Origin: Membranipora membranacea
Lineage: Eukaryota > Bryozoa > Gymnolaemata > Cheilostomatida > Membraniporidae
Assembly (NCBI GenBank): GCA_914767715.1
Contig: OU612065.1
Location: 38,936,001-39,000,000 of the forward strand
Reading direction: 5' to 3'
Length of the DNA stretch: 64,000 nt
Program-made: the position numbers and the translations under genes
The notes under the pieces: model-generated
The model's input: the letters and a program-made list of their open reading frames with translations, nothing else
The model's database searches: none
Told to the model about the DNA's origin: nothing
Shown here: piece after piece, positions 27,301 through 50,332 of the stretch
Numbering within the stretch: the first letter of the stretch is position 1
How the letters are laid out: every line of letters starts with the position of its first letter

Positions 27301-30300
27301 ATGTTACCGATAATCAAATTTAAGAAAGTCTGGAACAAAACTTTAAAAAACCAACAAATCATAGGATACAAATAGATGAATACTCCACTATTTAACTCAT
27401 AAGATGTTTTTCAAAACGCATATTCAAATCATCATGCCACAGTGTTACATTTATTCATCAGCCTAGGAGCATCATATATTGAGAGCAGTTGCAAAAGATA
27501 TGAAAATATAGCGAACAAGTAAATTCAAATCATATCACCATGAGGTATAAAATAACAACCCGTGCATCTTAGCAATTGACCAGGAATCGACCTTGGCCCG
27601 TAAAAGTTGTTTACTATAAGCAGAATTGAAGATTCATATGAGAGTTATGAGAAAAAAAATCATTTATCTATCAACTTTATCTATCACCTAGCATAAAATA
27701 TGGTAAGACAAATTGCTCGAGTTGAAGAGATATGACCCAATAGAATAGTCGACAGCAAGATGAAAAGTAATGGGTTGTGACTTATACGTATGTGACATAC
27801 ATTTTGTCAGCATGCTCTTTGAGATTAGCGCTGTTGATGGCATCAGATTTGTCTCTGTAGTCCAAATAGGTACCTCTAAATGCTGCACAAACCTTCAGTG
27901 CATCCTTCAGCTTTGAGTAAGACTAAAATTAACAAGACATGTAATCAATGATAGAAAAACCTTTGTGCCAATGAATGGAAGACTTTGTTATTCAGGGGCC
28001 CCTTTTGTCCAAATTTACATTGTCTCAGAAAGAAAAGAGTTGATACTGTCAGGATGTAGATAAGAGGTGTATTCCAACCTTTGAGGTATAACCAGGGAGA
28101 ATGGAAGGCATAACCATTATATTATTCAGTTACCTGTAGAGGCTCATTCATGACATCATCACCAATCACTGCTCGCGCTCGGTGGACAATTTCATTGGAT
28201 ATCACTCTGAGTAATGTGGCAAAGTTTGCTGGTTGATGGTAGTAGCTAAAATACAGATTTACATATTGTTCATGGTACAAAAATAAAATATGGATTCGAA
28301 TTTGAAAATTCGCATTGTTTGATGAAAATCACTTGATGGTAACATATGTAAAGGTCTTCAGACAACCAAAAGATGCCAGTATTCCATTTTGGGTACACAG
28401 CAATGTTGAGCCAAGTCGCAAAATTAATTTGTGAGCTTACGTCATTAATCTCCAATTAATAAAAAAACTGGATTAATTCTGTTTTGCTATGCAAGTTACA
28501 ATGGAAATAAAGACATTTCCATGACTATTATATGTCACACCAGTTACTGAGGATAACTATATGTGATTTTACCTGCTGTACTGCCACACAAGGAGCAGCG
28601 TGTGTACAATAGGAGGGAGGAGTCTGAGCTGGTCCAGAGGCTCTGTGGCTTCATGTAACTCTACAAACCAAGGCTTCATAGTCTCCCAGAACTGTAATAT
28701 CTCAGCGCAGTCTCTCAATGCTTTACCGATATCTCTCCTAATCATATGGAACGAGTTGGCATACTGACTCTGGGCTTCCTCAAGATTCATTATTATATCT
28801 TTAGCCACAGGCGTGTCCAGCTGGTGTTCGATGGAGTGCAGCATGTGTTGTCTCTTCTCCCACAAGTCCAGTTCATCCAGAGGACCAGGCTGCTTACCAT
28901 ATATTCTCTCCAAGTCCTCCACTGGCTCATGCTTCAGCAAAGCCTATAATAATCGAATTCTCAATTGTACCATTGTCACATGAGATGCGTTTGGTTGGCA
29001 CAGCAATAAGTGACAAGATTATTGAACAATAGGATTAGATAAAAAACCAGGATCGAACTAATGAAACAAATGGGTTTAGTATGGAATGCTCATCGACACA
29101 TAGGGGTGATGCTGCTGGAGCCGGGTATAAAGGGGTTGAACTAGACAATTGGAAGCATTTATCCAGCTTAATAACATTCTTTATAAGATATCTAGCAAAT
29201 GCTATACTATTACTCCATATTTTTCTGCCATCCAGATAAGAAGTATTTCACTTAGCGGACTTACTTTGATTTGCTTTATCCAGCCTATAATAGTAGATTC
29301 TAGTACATGTAGTACAGCTGACCTCCTGGCCGGTGTGACTGCTGCCTCAGCAAGCACTTCTACCGAGGGTAACGGTAGAATCACCTGGCCCTGTGAACAG
29401 AATAAAGATTAGCTAAACTAGTCTTACAAAGTTAGATAATCCATCCTTCTACCGCTCTAGTAGTTCGCCAAAGTAACATTTTTGCTACAAATTTCATCAA
29501 TCTGGATTTGTAGTAGGCATACCTTTATATAGCCACTGGACACTTCGGCGTTGGCTGTAACTCTGTGTAGCTGATCCATCAGCCTGTCAGCGCTGACAGA
29601 TGATCCTCTGACCTGAGATTCATCACAGCACAGCAATGGTAAAAACACTTCTCTAGTAACTAAATCTAAATCATCTAACAATGTGCCTTCACAATCTGTG
29701 TATGTCACCTCCTCACCTGCACAAAATACATGTCATAACATACTGATAGTATTAAATTTTTTTTAGAGGAGAAGGCAAAGTTTTCCATGTTGCTTGAAAT
29801 CGCTAACTTTTAGGCTAGCTACCATGTCTCACTCCTAGAACAAATTTGATCTAATTTGCTCCAGTTTGGTCGTTCGGGCTTAACCTCTTCATGCAGGCGA
29901 ATTGGATCATGCTTGATCGAACTCACATCCTACTCACCGAGCAAAATTAAGTGCCAACCAACATTAAGTCACCCCAAAGACTTATTAAGGACTTATTAAG
30001 GTTTCGAGTCACCCCAAAGCTAGCTTAACCAAACTCTAGCTTACATTCACCCCTCTTATCAATAAGGTATTTCTTTGTTCTATCATTATTCTCGCTATGA
30101 TCTATGCAGCAACTACATTCATAAGTAAAATGCAAAGTTAAAAGAGTAAGGAGCCAGAATAATGCTCAATTCTGATTTAAAAAAAAAGAAGCTCTCTCAG
30201 AGAATTTCCATCAGAGATGAAAGCTAAATGTATACTAAATGACTCTATTACTCACTCATGTTATCCTTGGTAAGTTTGGCACCTTGACTCTTCATGAAGA

Positions 30301-30520
30301 ATATTGATTTTGAATGTAATCCATGTGGGGGTTTTAAAGACGCCACAATCTTCCGAGGAGGTTTAATGTGTACATATAAGCTTTTACTGTCCTCATTCTT
30401 TATAAACTCGTGGAAGGCCAGCCTGTTCTCATCGCTGGCCAACATCGTTTTGAGGTCCTCATTTCTTGGCCGAAGTGAGGAGCTAATTCTGGTCTCCAAC
30501 CACTTCAACCTTTCATCCAT
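175..30520 (-). CDS. Axonemal-type dynein heavy chain with degenerate AAA1 (DNHD1-like), 5' part, partial
   Basis: Spliced minus-strand gene; 55 exons in the window give one open frame of 3188 codons with consistent phase at every GT-AG junction. The start ATG is at 30518-30520 (AAAATGG context) and the protein begins MDERLKWLETRISSSLRP, like outer-arm beta-type chains (DNAH9/11/17). Order: tail (1-about 1300), linker (about 1300-2330), AAA1 (about 2335-2635), AAA2 (about 2834-3130) and the entry to AAA3 (3131-3188). Canonical chains reach this last point near residue 2450, so roughly 700 residues are extra, much of it low-complexity insertion. Dynein heavy chains power ciliary beating from AAA1. 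Here AAA1 reads GPMGSGRMET for Walker A and CFNNLN for Walker B, so it should not hydrolyse ATP. That favours DNHD1 or another pseudo-dynein over a DNAH motor; the assignment is inference. The 3' part (AAA3-AAA6, stalk) lies beyond the left edge. Confidence 0.9.
754..2564 (-). other. Dynein gene exons 50-54: AAA2 with intact Walker A (residues 2834-3130)
   Basis: Coding exons, minus strand: 2362-2564, 1942-2096, 1558-1789, 1184-1322, 754-914. The translation ILVVGPSGCGKSECIKTYAV holds a complete P-loop (GPSGCGKS, residues about 2906-2913). KVVLLDGECDPTQMEIMGSI matches the conserved xVxLDGxxDPxWIE block, and NNERIPMSGHVRFIWE matches the GDRIPMSP..KxIFE sensor strand. The following family motif ASPATVSRCGMVY is altered to NITPAILANVGLLVM, so the conserved Ser-Arg pair is gone. 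AAA2 usually binds ATP without hydrolysis; binding here is plausible, and it may be the only intact nucleotide site in the part of the ring seen. Confidence 0.87.
1120..1164 (-). mobile_element. Truncated 5' fragment of a tRNA-derived SINE
   Basis: In a dynein intron (915-1183). On the minus strand the segment starts AGTAGGAGGTAGCTCGGTTG and continues GTTAGAG, an RNA polymerase III A box like that of the fuller SINE at 47832-48052; matching extends to the anticodon-arm region (GTATTGAA on the plus strand). No B box follows, so this is a short remnant. Confidence 0.6.
2565..3944. other. Dynein intron with a four-copy 25-bp tandem repeat
   Basis: 1.4-kb intron between dynein exons 49 and 50. 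Apart from the exact tandem repeat at 2798-2900 it holds no recognisable gene, and short ORFs on both strands lack similarity to known domains. Confidence 0.6.
2798..2900. repeat. Tandem repeat, 4 exact 25-bp copies
   Basis: The unit reads AAAGAGATTACAGAGGTAGC plus TCTAT. Four identical copies start at 2798, 2823, 2848 and 2873, followed by three further bases of a fifth. Identity of all copies implies recent expansion. Confidence 0.95.
3945..5367 (-). other. Dynein gene exons 46-49: low-complexity insertions around the AAA1-AAA2 junction
   Basis: Coding exons, minus strand: 5269-5367, 4839-5021, 4387-4574, 3945-4068 (residues 2636-2833). Exon 46 (99 nt) and exon 47 (183 nt) are phase 1-1 cassettes rich in Glu, Ala and Gln (LPEEDETDSLDDVPLTAASH; then QQQQTDATEKQEGEEES). 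Exon 48 is conserved: ELSIVSAIRDTFLPRLGERD followed by FSSIILDLWPNVDVP, equal to the VLRALRDFNxPKF...F.GLI.DLFP block ahead of AAA2. Exon 49 is a Ser/Asn/Lys-rich run ending KSKQSKKTVVPG. Two disordered insertions thus flank a conserved block. Confidence 0.82.
5368..6443. other. Dynein intron, 1.1 kb, AT-rich
   Basis: No gene or structured element seen. Contains alternating TA tracts near 5690-5730. Other dynein introns longer than 300 bases with nothing noted: 349-753, 9037-9888, 12023-12329, 13242-13678, 14390-15143 (a TAGA microsatellite lies just upstream at 14134-14156), 15305-15629, 20672-21027, 22235-22565, 23128-23776, 23940-24452, 25226-25939, 26756-27087, 27289-27800, 28246-28572, 28944-29264 and 29717-30255. 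Confidence 0.55.
6444..8407 (-). other. Dynein gene exons 41-45: degenerate AAA1 module (residues about 2325-2635)
   Basis: Coding exons, minus strand: 8152-8407, 7702-7831, 7351-7535, 6801-6945, 6444-6659. The lead-in LQYEFVADTKAVQVKCLD and YDYDFEYQGSANREVISP match the conserved QLRY..FKYDYEYLGN...VITP block. The Walker A site is GPMGSGRMET (residues 2408-2417), where family members have GPAGTGKTET: Lys to Arg and Thr to Met. The phenylalanine-rich Walker B CFDEFNR has become CFNNLNY (2458-2464), losing both acidic residues. The GYAGRTELPENLK stretch after sensor I is replaced by unrelated sequence (TTNHIKVPFTNPDMEP), while the later KPDLKLTVEAMLLSQGF still matches the PDFELICEIMLVAEGF helix. 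The fold seems kept and the catalysis lost. Confidence 0.87.
7319..7375 (-). repeat. 30-bp tandem duplication that copies a splice donor
   Basis: The last bases of dynein exon 43 plus its donor occur twice, 30 bases apart. Minus strand: CAACCAATCATATCAAG then GTATGAGG at the used donor (exon end 7351), and again CAACCAATCATATCAAG then GTATAAGG at 7319-7323. Using the second site would keep the length a multiple of three but adds an in-frame TGA two codons in. Confidence 0.85.
8832..9036 (-). other. Dynein gene exon 40: end of insertion 2 and pre-AAA1 linker helix
   Basis: Single 205-nt exon (about residues 2257-2325), phase 1 to phase 0-plus-2, so it reads through in frame. It opens with Pro/Ala-rich sequence (GEPAAPEPVNTMDLGD), passes a KKEEEEQQVE acidic run, and ends in the conserved segment before AAA1 (SQIHKIGCLISLLTYHRDLL). 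Canonical dyneins have no KKEEEE run at this point. Confidence 0.8.
9889..11635 (-). other. Dynein gene exons 36-39: linker insertion 2, Ser/Lys/Glu-rich (residues 1986-2256)
   Basis: Coding exons, minus strand: 11425-11635, 10933-11159, 10470-10728, 9889-10005. Exon 36 starts in conserved sequence (MCEGQIESWLPTLLSSI, the ECVGQVExWL block) and then turns into a basic low-complexity run (KKKSIKSAGSRK). Exon 37 returns to conserved sequence (SWTLDNVTEVVYLATQLQM). Exon 38 starts conserved (NAIVKVNTSLQESVLMLKGF) and ends in an Ala/Ser/Lys/Glu run that includes SQQGGSQTAAETKKPGSRGG. Exon 39 (phase 1-1) is wholly non-conserved and acidic. The insertions are placed between helices of the C-terminal linker and look like disordered loops, possibly phosphorylated or binding other axonemal proteins (inference). 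Confidence 0.82.
10068..10128. repeat. Hairpin with flanking 8-bp direct repeats (dynein intron)
   Basis: Inverted arms TAGACTTGTCAC and GTGACAAGTCTA (10078-10089, 10111-10122), with inner pairing GGCTAC/GTAGCC around a T6 loop. TAGCAGTG occurs at 10068-10075 and again at 10121-10128, overlapping the outer end of the right arm. Confidence 0.7.
11871..13241 (-). other. Dynein gene exons 32-35: conserved linker core (residues 1772-1985)
   Basis: Coding exons, minus strand: 13032-13241, 12664-12799, 12330-12473, 11871-12022. The translation carries the invariant dynein linker blocks: HQVALQTMQGS with a following WLDVQEKWTELE (exon 32), RLLMRATEKNPNVL (exon 33) and LSRRLQKFPRFYFLSLEDVL (exon 34), equal to the FPRFFFVS motif just ahead of AAA1 in all dynein heavy chains. 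Length and spacing are normal here. The linker therefore still folds like that of a motor even though the ring it should move over has an altered first ATP site. Confidence 0.88.
13679..14389 (-). other. Dynein gene exons 29-31: linker insertion 1 (residues 1697-1771)
   Basis: Three symmetric phase 0-0 exons: 14360-14389 (30 nt, IEKPEKKFGE), 13895-14059 (165 nt, Ser/Gly/Arg-rich, with SRVSGQSSLSKLRRGSASS) and 13679-13708 (30 nt, GKKKKKKSHK). They sit between the linker segment ending AAC-ATG-AAT at 15144 and the conserved linker segment that starts DLGIISLLINTEPIFDEL. Canonical chains have nothing comparable here. Each exon has good splice signals and a length divisible by three, so each could be skipped without harming the frame. 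The two 30-nt exons rest on phase and splice sites only and are moderately certain; the 165-nt exon is firmer. Confidence 0.66.
14134..14156. repeat. TAGA tetranucleotide microsatellite
   Basis: Nearly six uninterrupted TAGA units in a dynein intron just upstream of exon 30. Confidence 0.9.
17067..18281. other. Dynein intron, 1.2 kb, with a 22-bp perfect palindrome
   Basis: The second longest dynein intron in view. No coding potential recognised. GTTTCACCAAA/TTTGGTGAAAC forms a perfect palindrome at 18011-18032, with ATTAT on both sides (18006-18010 and 18035-18039). Confidence 0.55.
19229..20314. other. Dynein intron, 1.1 kb, with a 15-bp minisatellite
   Basis: Holds the four-copy tandem repeat at 19481-19540 and nothing else recognisable. 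A 152-codon minus-strand ORF at 19844-20302 has no domain similarity and is treated as chance. Confidence 0.55.
19481..19540. repeat. Minisatellite, four 15-bp units
   Basis: The unit is TGTAAGGCCTGGACA; copies start at 19481, 19496, 19511 and 19526, the last with one substitution (TGTACGG). The unit length is divisible by three and gives a CPGLT repeat on the minus strand, but it lies in an intron with no acceptor-donor pair around it. Confidence 0.92.
22958..30520 (-). other. Dynein gene exons 1-13: N-terminal tail (residues 1-906)
   Basis: Coding exons, 5' to 3' on the minus strand: 30256-30520, 29523-29716, 29265-29390, 28573-28943, 28134-28245, 27801-27922, 27088-27288, 26524-26755, 25940-26227, 25043-25225, 24453-24743, 23777-23939, 22958-23127. 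Family landmarks of the DHC N-terminal domain 1 are readable in order: KSIFFMKS (exon 1), a YYHQPANFATLLRVI block (exons 4-5), FNILNAFMERCNDVLELVQT across exons 7-8, HKNMPTVVSKIQWVHALRQR (exon 9) and LLREIHYLS (exon 11). The tail binds intermediate and light chains and docks the motor in canonical chains. Its good conservation beside a dead AAA1 suggests that assembly, not force, is under selection. Introns here of 300-700 bases show no other gene. Confidence 0.88.
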
Positions 30521-33088
30521 TTTGTATTATTGCTACAAAGGAGAGACAAATATTTAATAAATCAGCAACTACGCATACCCGTCAACCGCAGGGCAACATG
30601 CTTGCAAACATGTTCTTTGCCCATGTTCAGTTACAATCATATTGAACATATGCCAAGTATAAGCTTGCAATGAGCTAAACCCTGGCATGGTCCCTGGGAA
30701 TGGTCACTGGCAGTGGTTGGTCACTCGCAATGGTCACTGGCAATGTTGGATGGTCACTGGCAACGGTCACAGGTTATGGTCATTGGCAATGATCACTGGC
30801 AATGCAATGCCAGTCAAATGAATGAATGTTACTGTACTGTAATCAAGTATTAGTATAGTATGTGTAGTTCTCAAGCTGGTATAGTGCTGCTGTGCAGGAG
30901 CCAGGGCAGCCAATACATGTACAGAATAAAAGTTGTATTCCATTGTGTAGTAGAAAATACTTTTTAAGAGCCACAGTGTTGAGTTATAGATACTAACTGA
31001 GCAGATTGTGATTACTATTGTTGGTACTATCATCACCAAACTATAGTAACTATCTTTACTTTTATTTTGTCCAGGATCACTTCACTAGCACAATTTCATT
31101 CATTAAAATCCATCCTCACTAGTCTAAAACTGTCGAAAGGTCTATGAAATTATAGAATAGCCATGCAACAATATTTTAATAATAAACCTTTAGGTGAAGT
31201 ATGAATTATTCTGTAGAACAGTGAGGATATGAGCTGTTGTGTATCTCATAGCATGAAATTATTTTGTTTCAATGAGAACTTATTGAAAATTGTATATGAA
31301 CAAGTTCACGCGTTGCTCTTGGATGCGAGACTTTGGACGAGATACATGGATCTCTTCAACGGATTATAGGTCTTTTCAAATTGAACACTCTACAAATTAT
31401 TGAATATCTCAATGAGAAACTGTCACCCTGCCTGTGCTTTGTATATGATTTAGTATTGATGACCGTCTCACTGATGTAGATACTAACCAACTTTGACAAG
31501 GGTGATGAATTGTGATTGGCCCTGCTTAATCCGGATATAACACAGAATTCTGGGAAGGATTTATGTCAATACAAATTAAAAAAATATTTTTGGCACACTG
31601 ATTCCCCTATTCCATCTTCTCCTTTGCTAAAAGTTACAATATATTGTTCTATATGAGCCATTTAACCCAAACATTACTTATTCTGGCAAGGTAAGCACTC
31701 ATGTAACATTTGTTAACCTCTATTTAATAGCACAATGATACAGGTTCAATGGTTGTTGTGGGCAGTATGATGATGATGACCCTTCCCACCAGTGACCAGC
31801 TTCCTTCCTGACCTGCACTTATAAGTACTAGTAGTATTAATAATCACTTCTCCTGCTAGTACTCATTAGCCACCCAGTCTCATTGTTTTCTGGCTTGTTT
31901 ATGTGGCTTTGTTGGACACAATCATTTTAGAAACTTGTAAACACACATTCATTCTGTCATATCTGTCTGTGCAATTTTGCAGAAAGAATATAGAATAGAC
32001 CTATATATATATTAATAAATAATTATATTAGTACACTATTATGATGATTTAAATTGATTGGCATAATAATCCCTCATATGACAGGAGTTCAAGGTGGAAA
32101 AGTCTCTGCATGGGTTTCTGATCAAAATTAGGCATAGTGATTTTAATGCTACTGATGCATGAACTTCTTGCTAGTGCTTCTTTTCTATGGGAATTCAGTA
32201 TAGTTTCCACTACTTTTACGAAGTGGAGGCGTGCACTGTTTATCATGCGTGTAAGACTAGACAAGGACTAGGATTTAAGGCAGACTATGCCTGCATACTT
32301 TCAGCAATGAAAGGAGTTCATTGCTTTCAGAGACCCATATAGTTTCTGGTACTTTTGTTTTTTTGAACAAGATGTATTCATTATTCTTCATGTCTACCAG
32401 AGGAATTAATTCTCTCATAGATTAGAAAAATGAACATTGGAGCTTCAAAAAATATTATCATATCATATAACTCAAATCTCTACTAACAGTCATTTCATGC
32501 TTTCACTTTTAGCAAATTGTCATTGTCCAAACGTCTTGTCTGCTAATGTGTCTCAATTTATCTCTTTTTTATTTTAGTACTGGTATATCAAACGGAATTA
32601 TTCACCTGTTATCACAGGCTGGGATATCCTGCAATCCTGTGGCTGCTTAGAAAAAAAAACCAAAACATTGGATATATTATTCTTGCAGTGCTCTGGTTGT
32701 TCTGGTTTGGCAGGGCATACCGTATTCTTGGATTGTTGGGGGATAATGCTTGGCCGCTAAGCCTTCAAACTATCAAGTCAGCTCATATTATTGACGTTTG
32801 AAAATAAAGTAGGTTGTCTACCACTTGAAGAATATAATCTTTCATTGTTTAATGTCTTATTTGCTGTTGACACAAGTACATGAGATAGTCACATGCTTAT
32901 AATGCATTCTGAATTGTATAAAATGATTGTATATGTAAAAGAACCATCACAAAATGTAGCAGTAGAACTTTCGGGTAACTCTTGTCCAAAATTGTCGCAG
33001 GGACTAACAATCTGGATTTTCCTATCTGGTTGAGTTTTATGCCTACCTTTTACAATCTGGTTATGCTTTAACATTGAAGGTCGCAGTC
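30521..33088. promoter_or_regulatory. Divergent intergenic region between dynein and liprin-alpha
   Basis: 2.6 kb between two opposite start codons. It must hold both promoters and 5' UTRs. Liprin 5' UTR exons are probably present, but I cannot place them from sequence alone. A degenerate minisatellite lies at 30687-30812. Short ORFs, such as 71 codons at 32049-32264 on the minus strand, show no recognisable domain. No convincing TATA box is called. Confidence 0.45.
30687..30812. repeat. Degenerate minisatellite, TGGTCACTGGCAA-like unit
   Basis: About nine diverged copies of a 12-15-bp unit (TGGTCACTGGCAA with variants such as TGGTCATTGGCAA and TGATCACTGGCAA), 170 bases upstream of the dynein start codon. 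Confidence 0.75.
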
Positions 33089-48749
<15,661 letters not shown>

Positions 48750-50332
48750 CACTCTATCTACCGCAATACACCTGTCTGTACATATATAACTTACACATAT
48801 GTTCTACAAAGCATGGCATCTACGTGGCTTTATATATCTTATTGATATTGAATCGTAGTTGGAGTTGTGTTCTATCCCTCACCTCACTCAGCGTACATTA
48901 CAAGTCGTCCTAACTTACTAGACTTAAACCTAAACACTGATCTCTTCGCAATGTGTTGCACTTAACTACCCGGCACTTGACTACCCGACTGTGATATATG
49001 AACTTTTCTCATACAAAAGCAGATGTAGACAGTGCAACGAGAAAATCATCATCTCTTTTGACGCTGGTCGTTAATGAGAAGGAAGGCTCGCAGTGTTTCT
49101 GAGATCAGCATCCGATTTTGGCGACAATTGCGGTTTTATCTTACAAACGCCCATCAGTGATGCAGGTATAGCAGTGCTCCATTGACAAGACTCTCTTATA
49201 TCACACATTCTTAGCAGGACCATGTAGATATGCATAGCGCCAGTTCAGCGCCTTGCTGGAATTAACTAGAATCTCAACACCCCATGGTTTACCAGAAACT
49301 AGATGTTCCGTAATTCATTTTTTTCATTTCATCATAAACCCACTACCAAACAAGTACCTCTAACTTTACCTTGGATCTGATAGGTACACAGGTATCAGAT
49401 CATTACCTCAGTGATAATAACTGATTACTAGGAAATTTCCTTACTAATGAAAGTGTCTGCAATAAACGTCTCACCGCCGCCATATACATTAATATTCAGT
49501 AATATACAGTAAAGAAGTTCTTTGATTATTTTTTCCCACTCACCCTGTTACTGTTTGTATTAATTTCTCATGAGATTTATTTTCCTCATTTATAGAACTT
49601 TTTTTGGGTAGGTCATTACAGGTTATATTTATTAATAGATTTGTTGAAAGGCACATGGCATGTGATATGTGCTACGAAACTAATATGGCAATAACTTTAT
49701 GTGCTCCATAAATATTTTACAGTACATTTTTACTCTTATCTATTGCCAAAGACTTGAATTATTGTGTAACCACTACCTGACCATATATTTTAGTATATTT
49801 AACACTTGGCGATAGAGATCTTCTTCGTGAACATCCAAATATCAGGTTTCAGATAATTATTGGTAATTGTGAAATAACTTTTATGGCAAGTCTGAAAACA
49901 TATAGAATTCATTATGTTGAATCATGAACCATAGTACAGATGGCGTGCTCAATGACTTATAGCTTTCCTGTTGACTTCTTTTTTGGGAAATTATTTGTAG
50001 TTCTGAAAGCGTTTCTTTTTTACAACAGATTTATGTTTGTAGTTTCACAATGTAGTGCTATAATATTTATTTCTATTGTCAACCTTATATATACATACAT
50101 CAGTAGTTGATACATAAAACTTGACTCATTCTAATATTTGTGAAAAGTAGTACAATGAACTTCTGAGCAGAACTGTCACTCTACTGTCTGCGCAAGGGGA
50201 GGGAATTTGGTATATTGCACCTTAAAATGTAAATATATATTAATTGGACACTTGTGTCAATCAGTATTGGCTAAGAATAAAACTAAATAGTGGAGCAGAG
50301 AATTTGGACAGTTTTGTTCCTAGAGGATGTGT
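48750..50332. other. 3' UTRs and spacer between convergent liprin and FBXO30-type genes
   Basis: Plus-strand AATAAA motifs at 49461-49466 and 50276-50281 could end liprin transcripts; a minus-strand AATAAA at 50066-50071 could end the F-box gene. No further coding sequence is recognised. The 3' UTRs may overlap. Confidence 0.5.

Noticed and set aside
175-30520. Pseudogene interpretation of the degenerate dynein
   Set aside because: No frameshift or stop over 3188 codons, proper splice sites at all 55 exons, and strong conservation of tail and linker argue for a functional protein.
32049-32264. 71-codon minus-strand ORF between dynein and liprin
   Set aside because: No similarity, no splice or promoter support, and length expected by chance.
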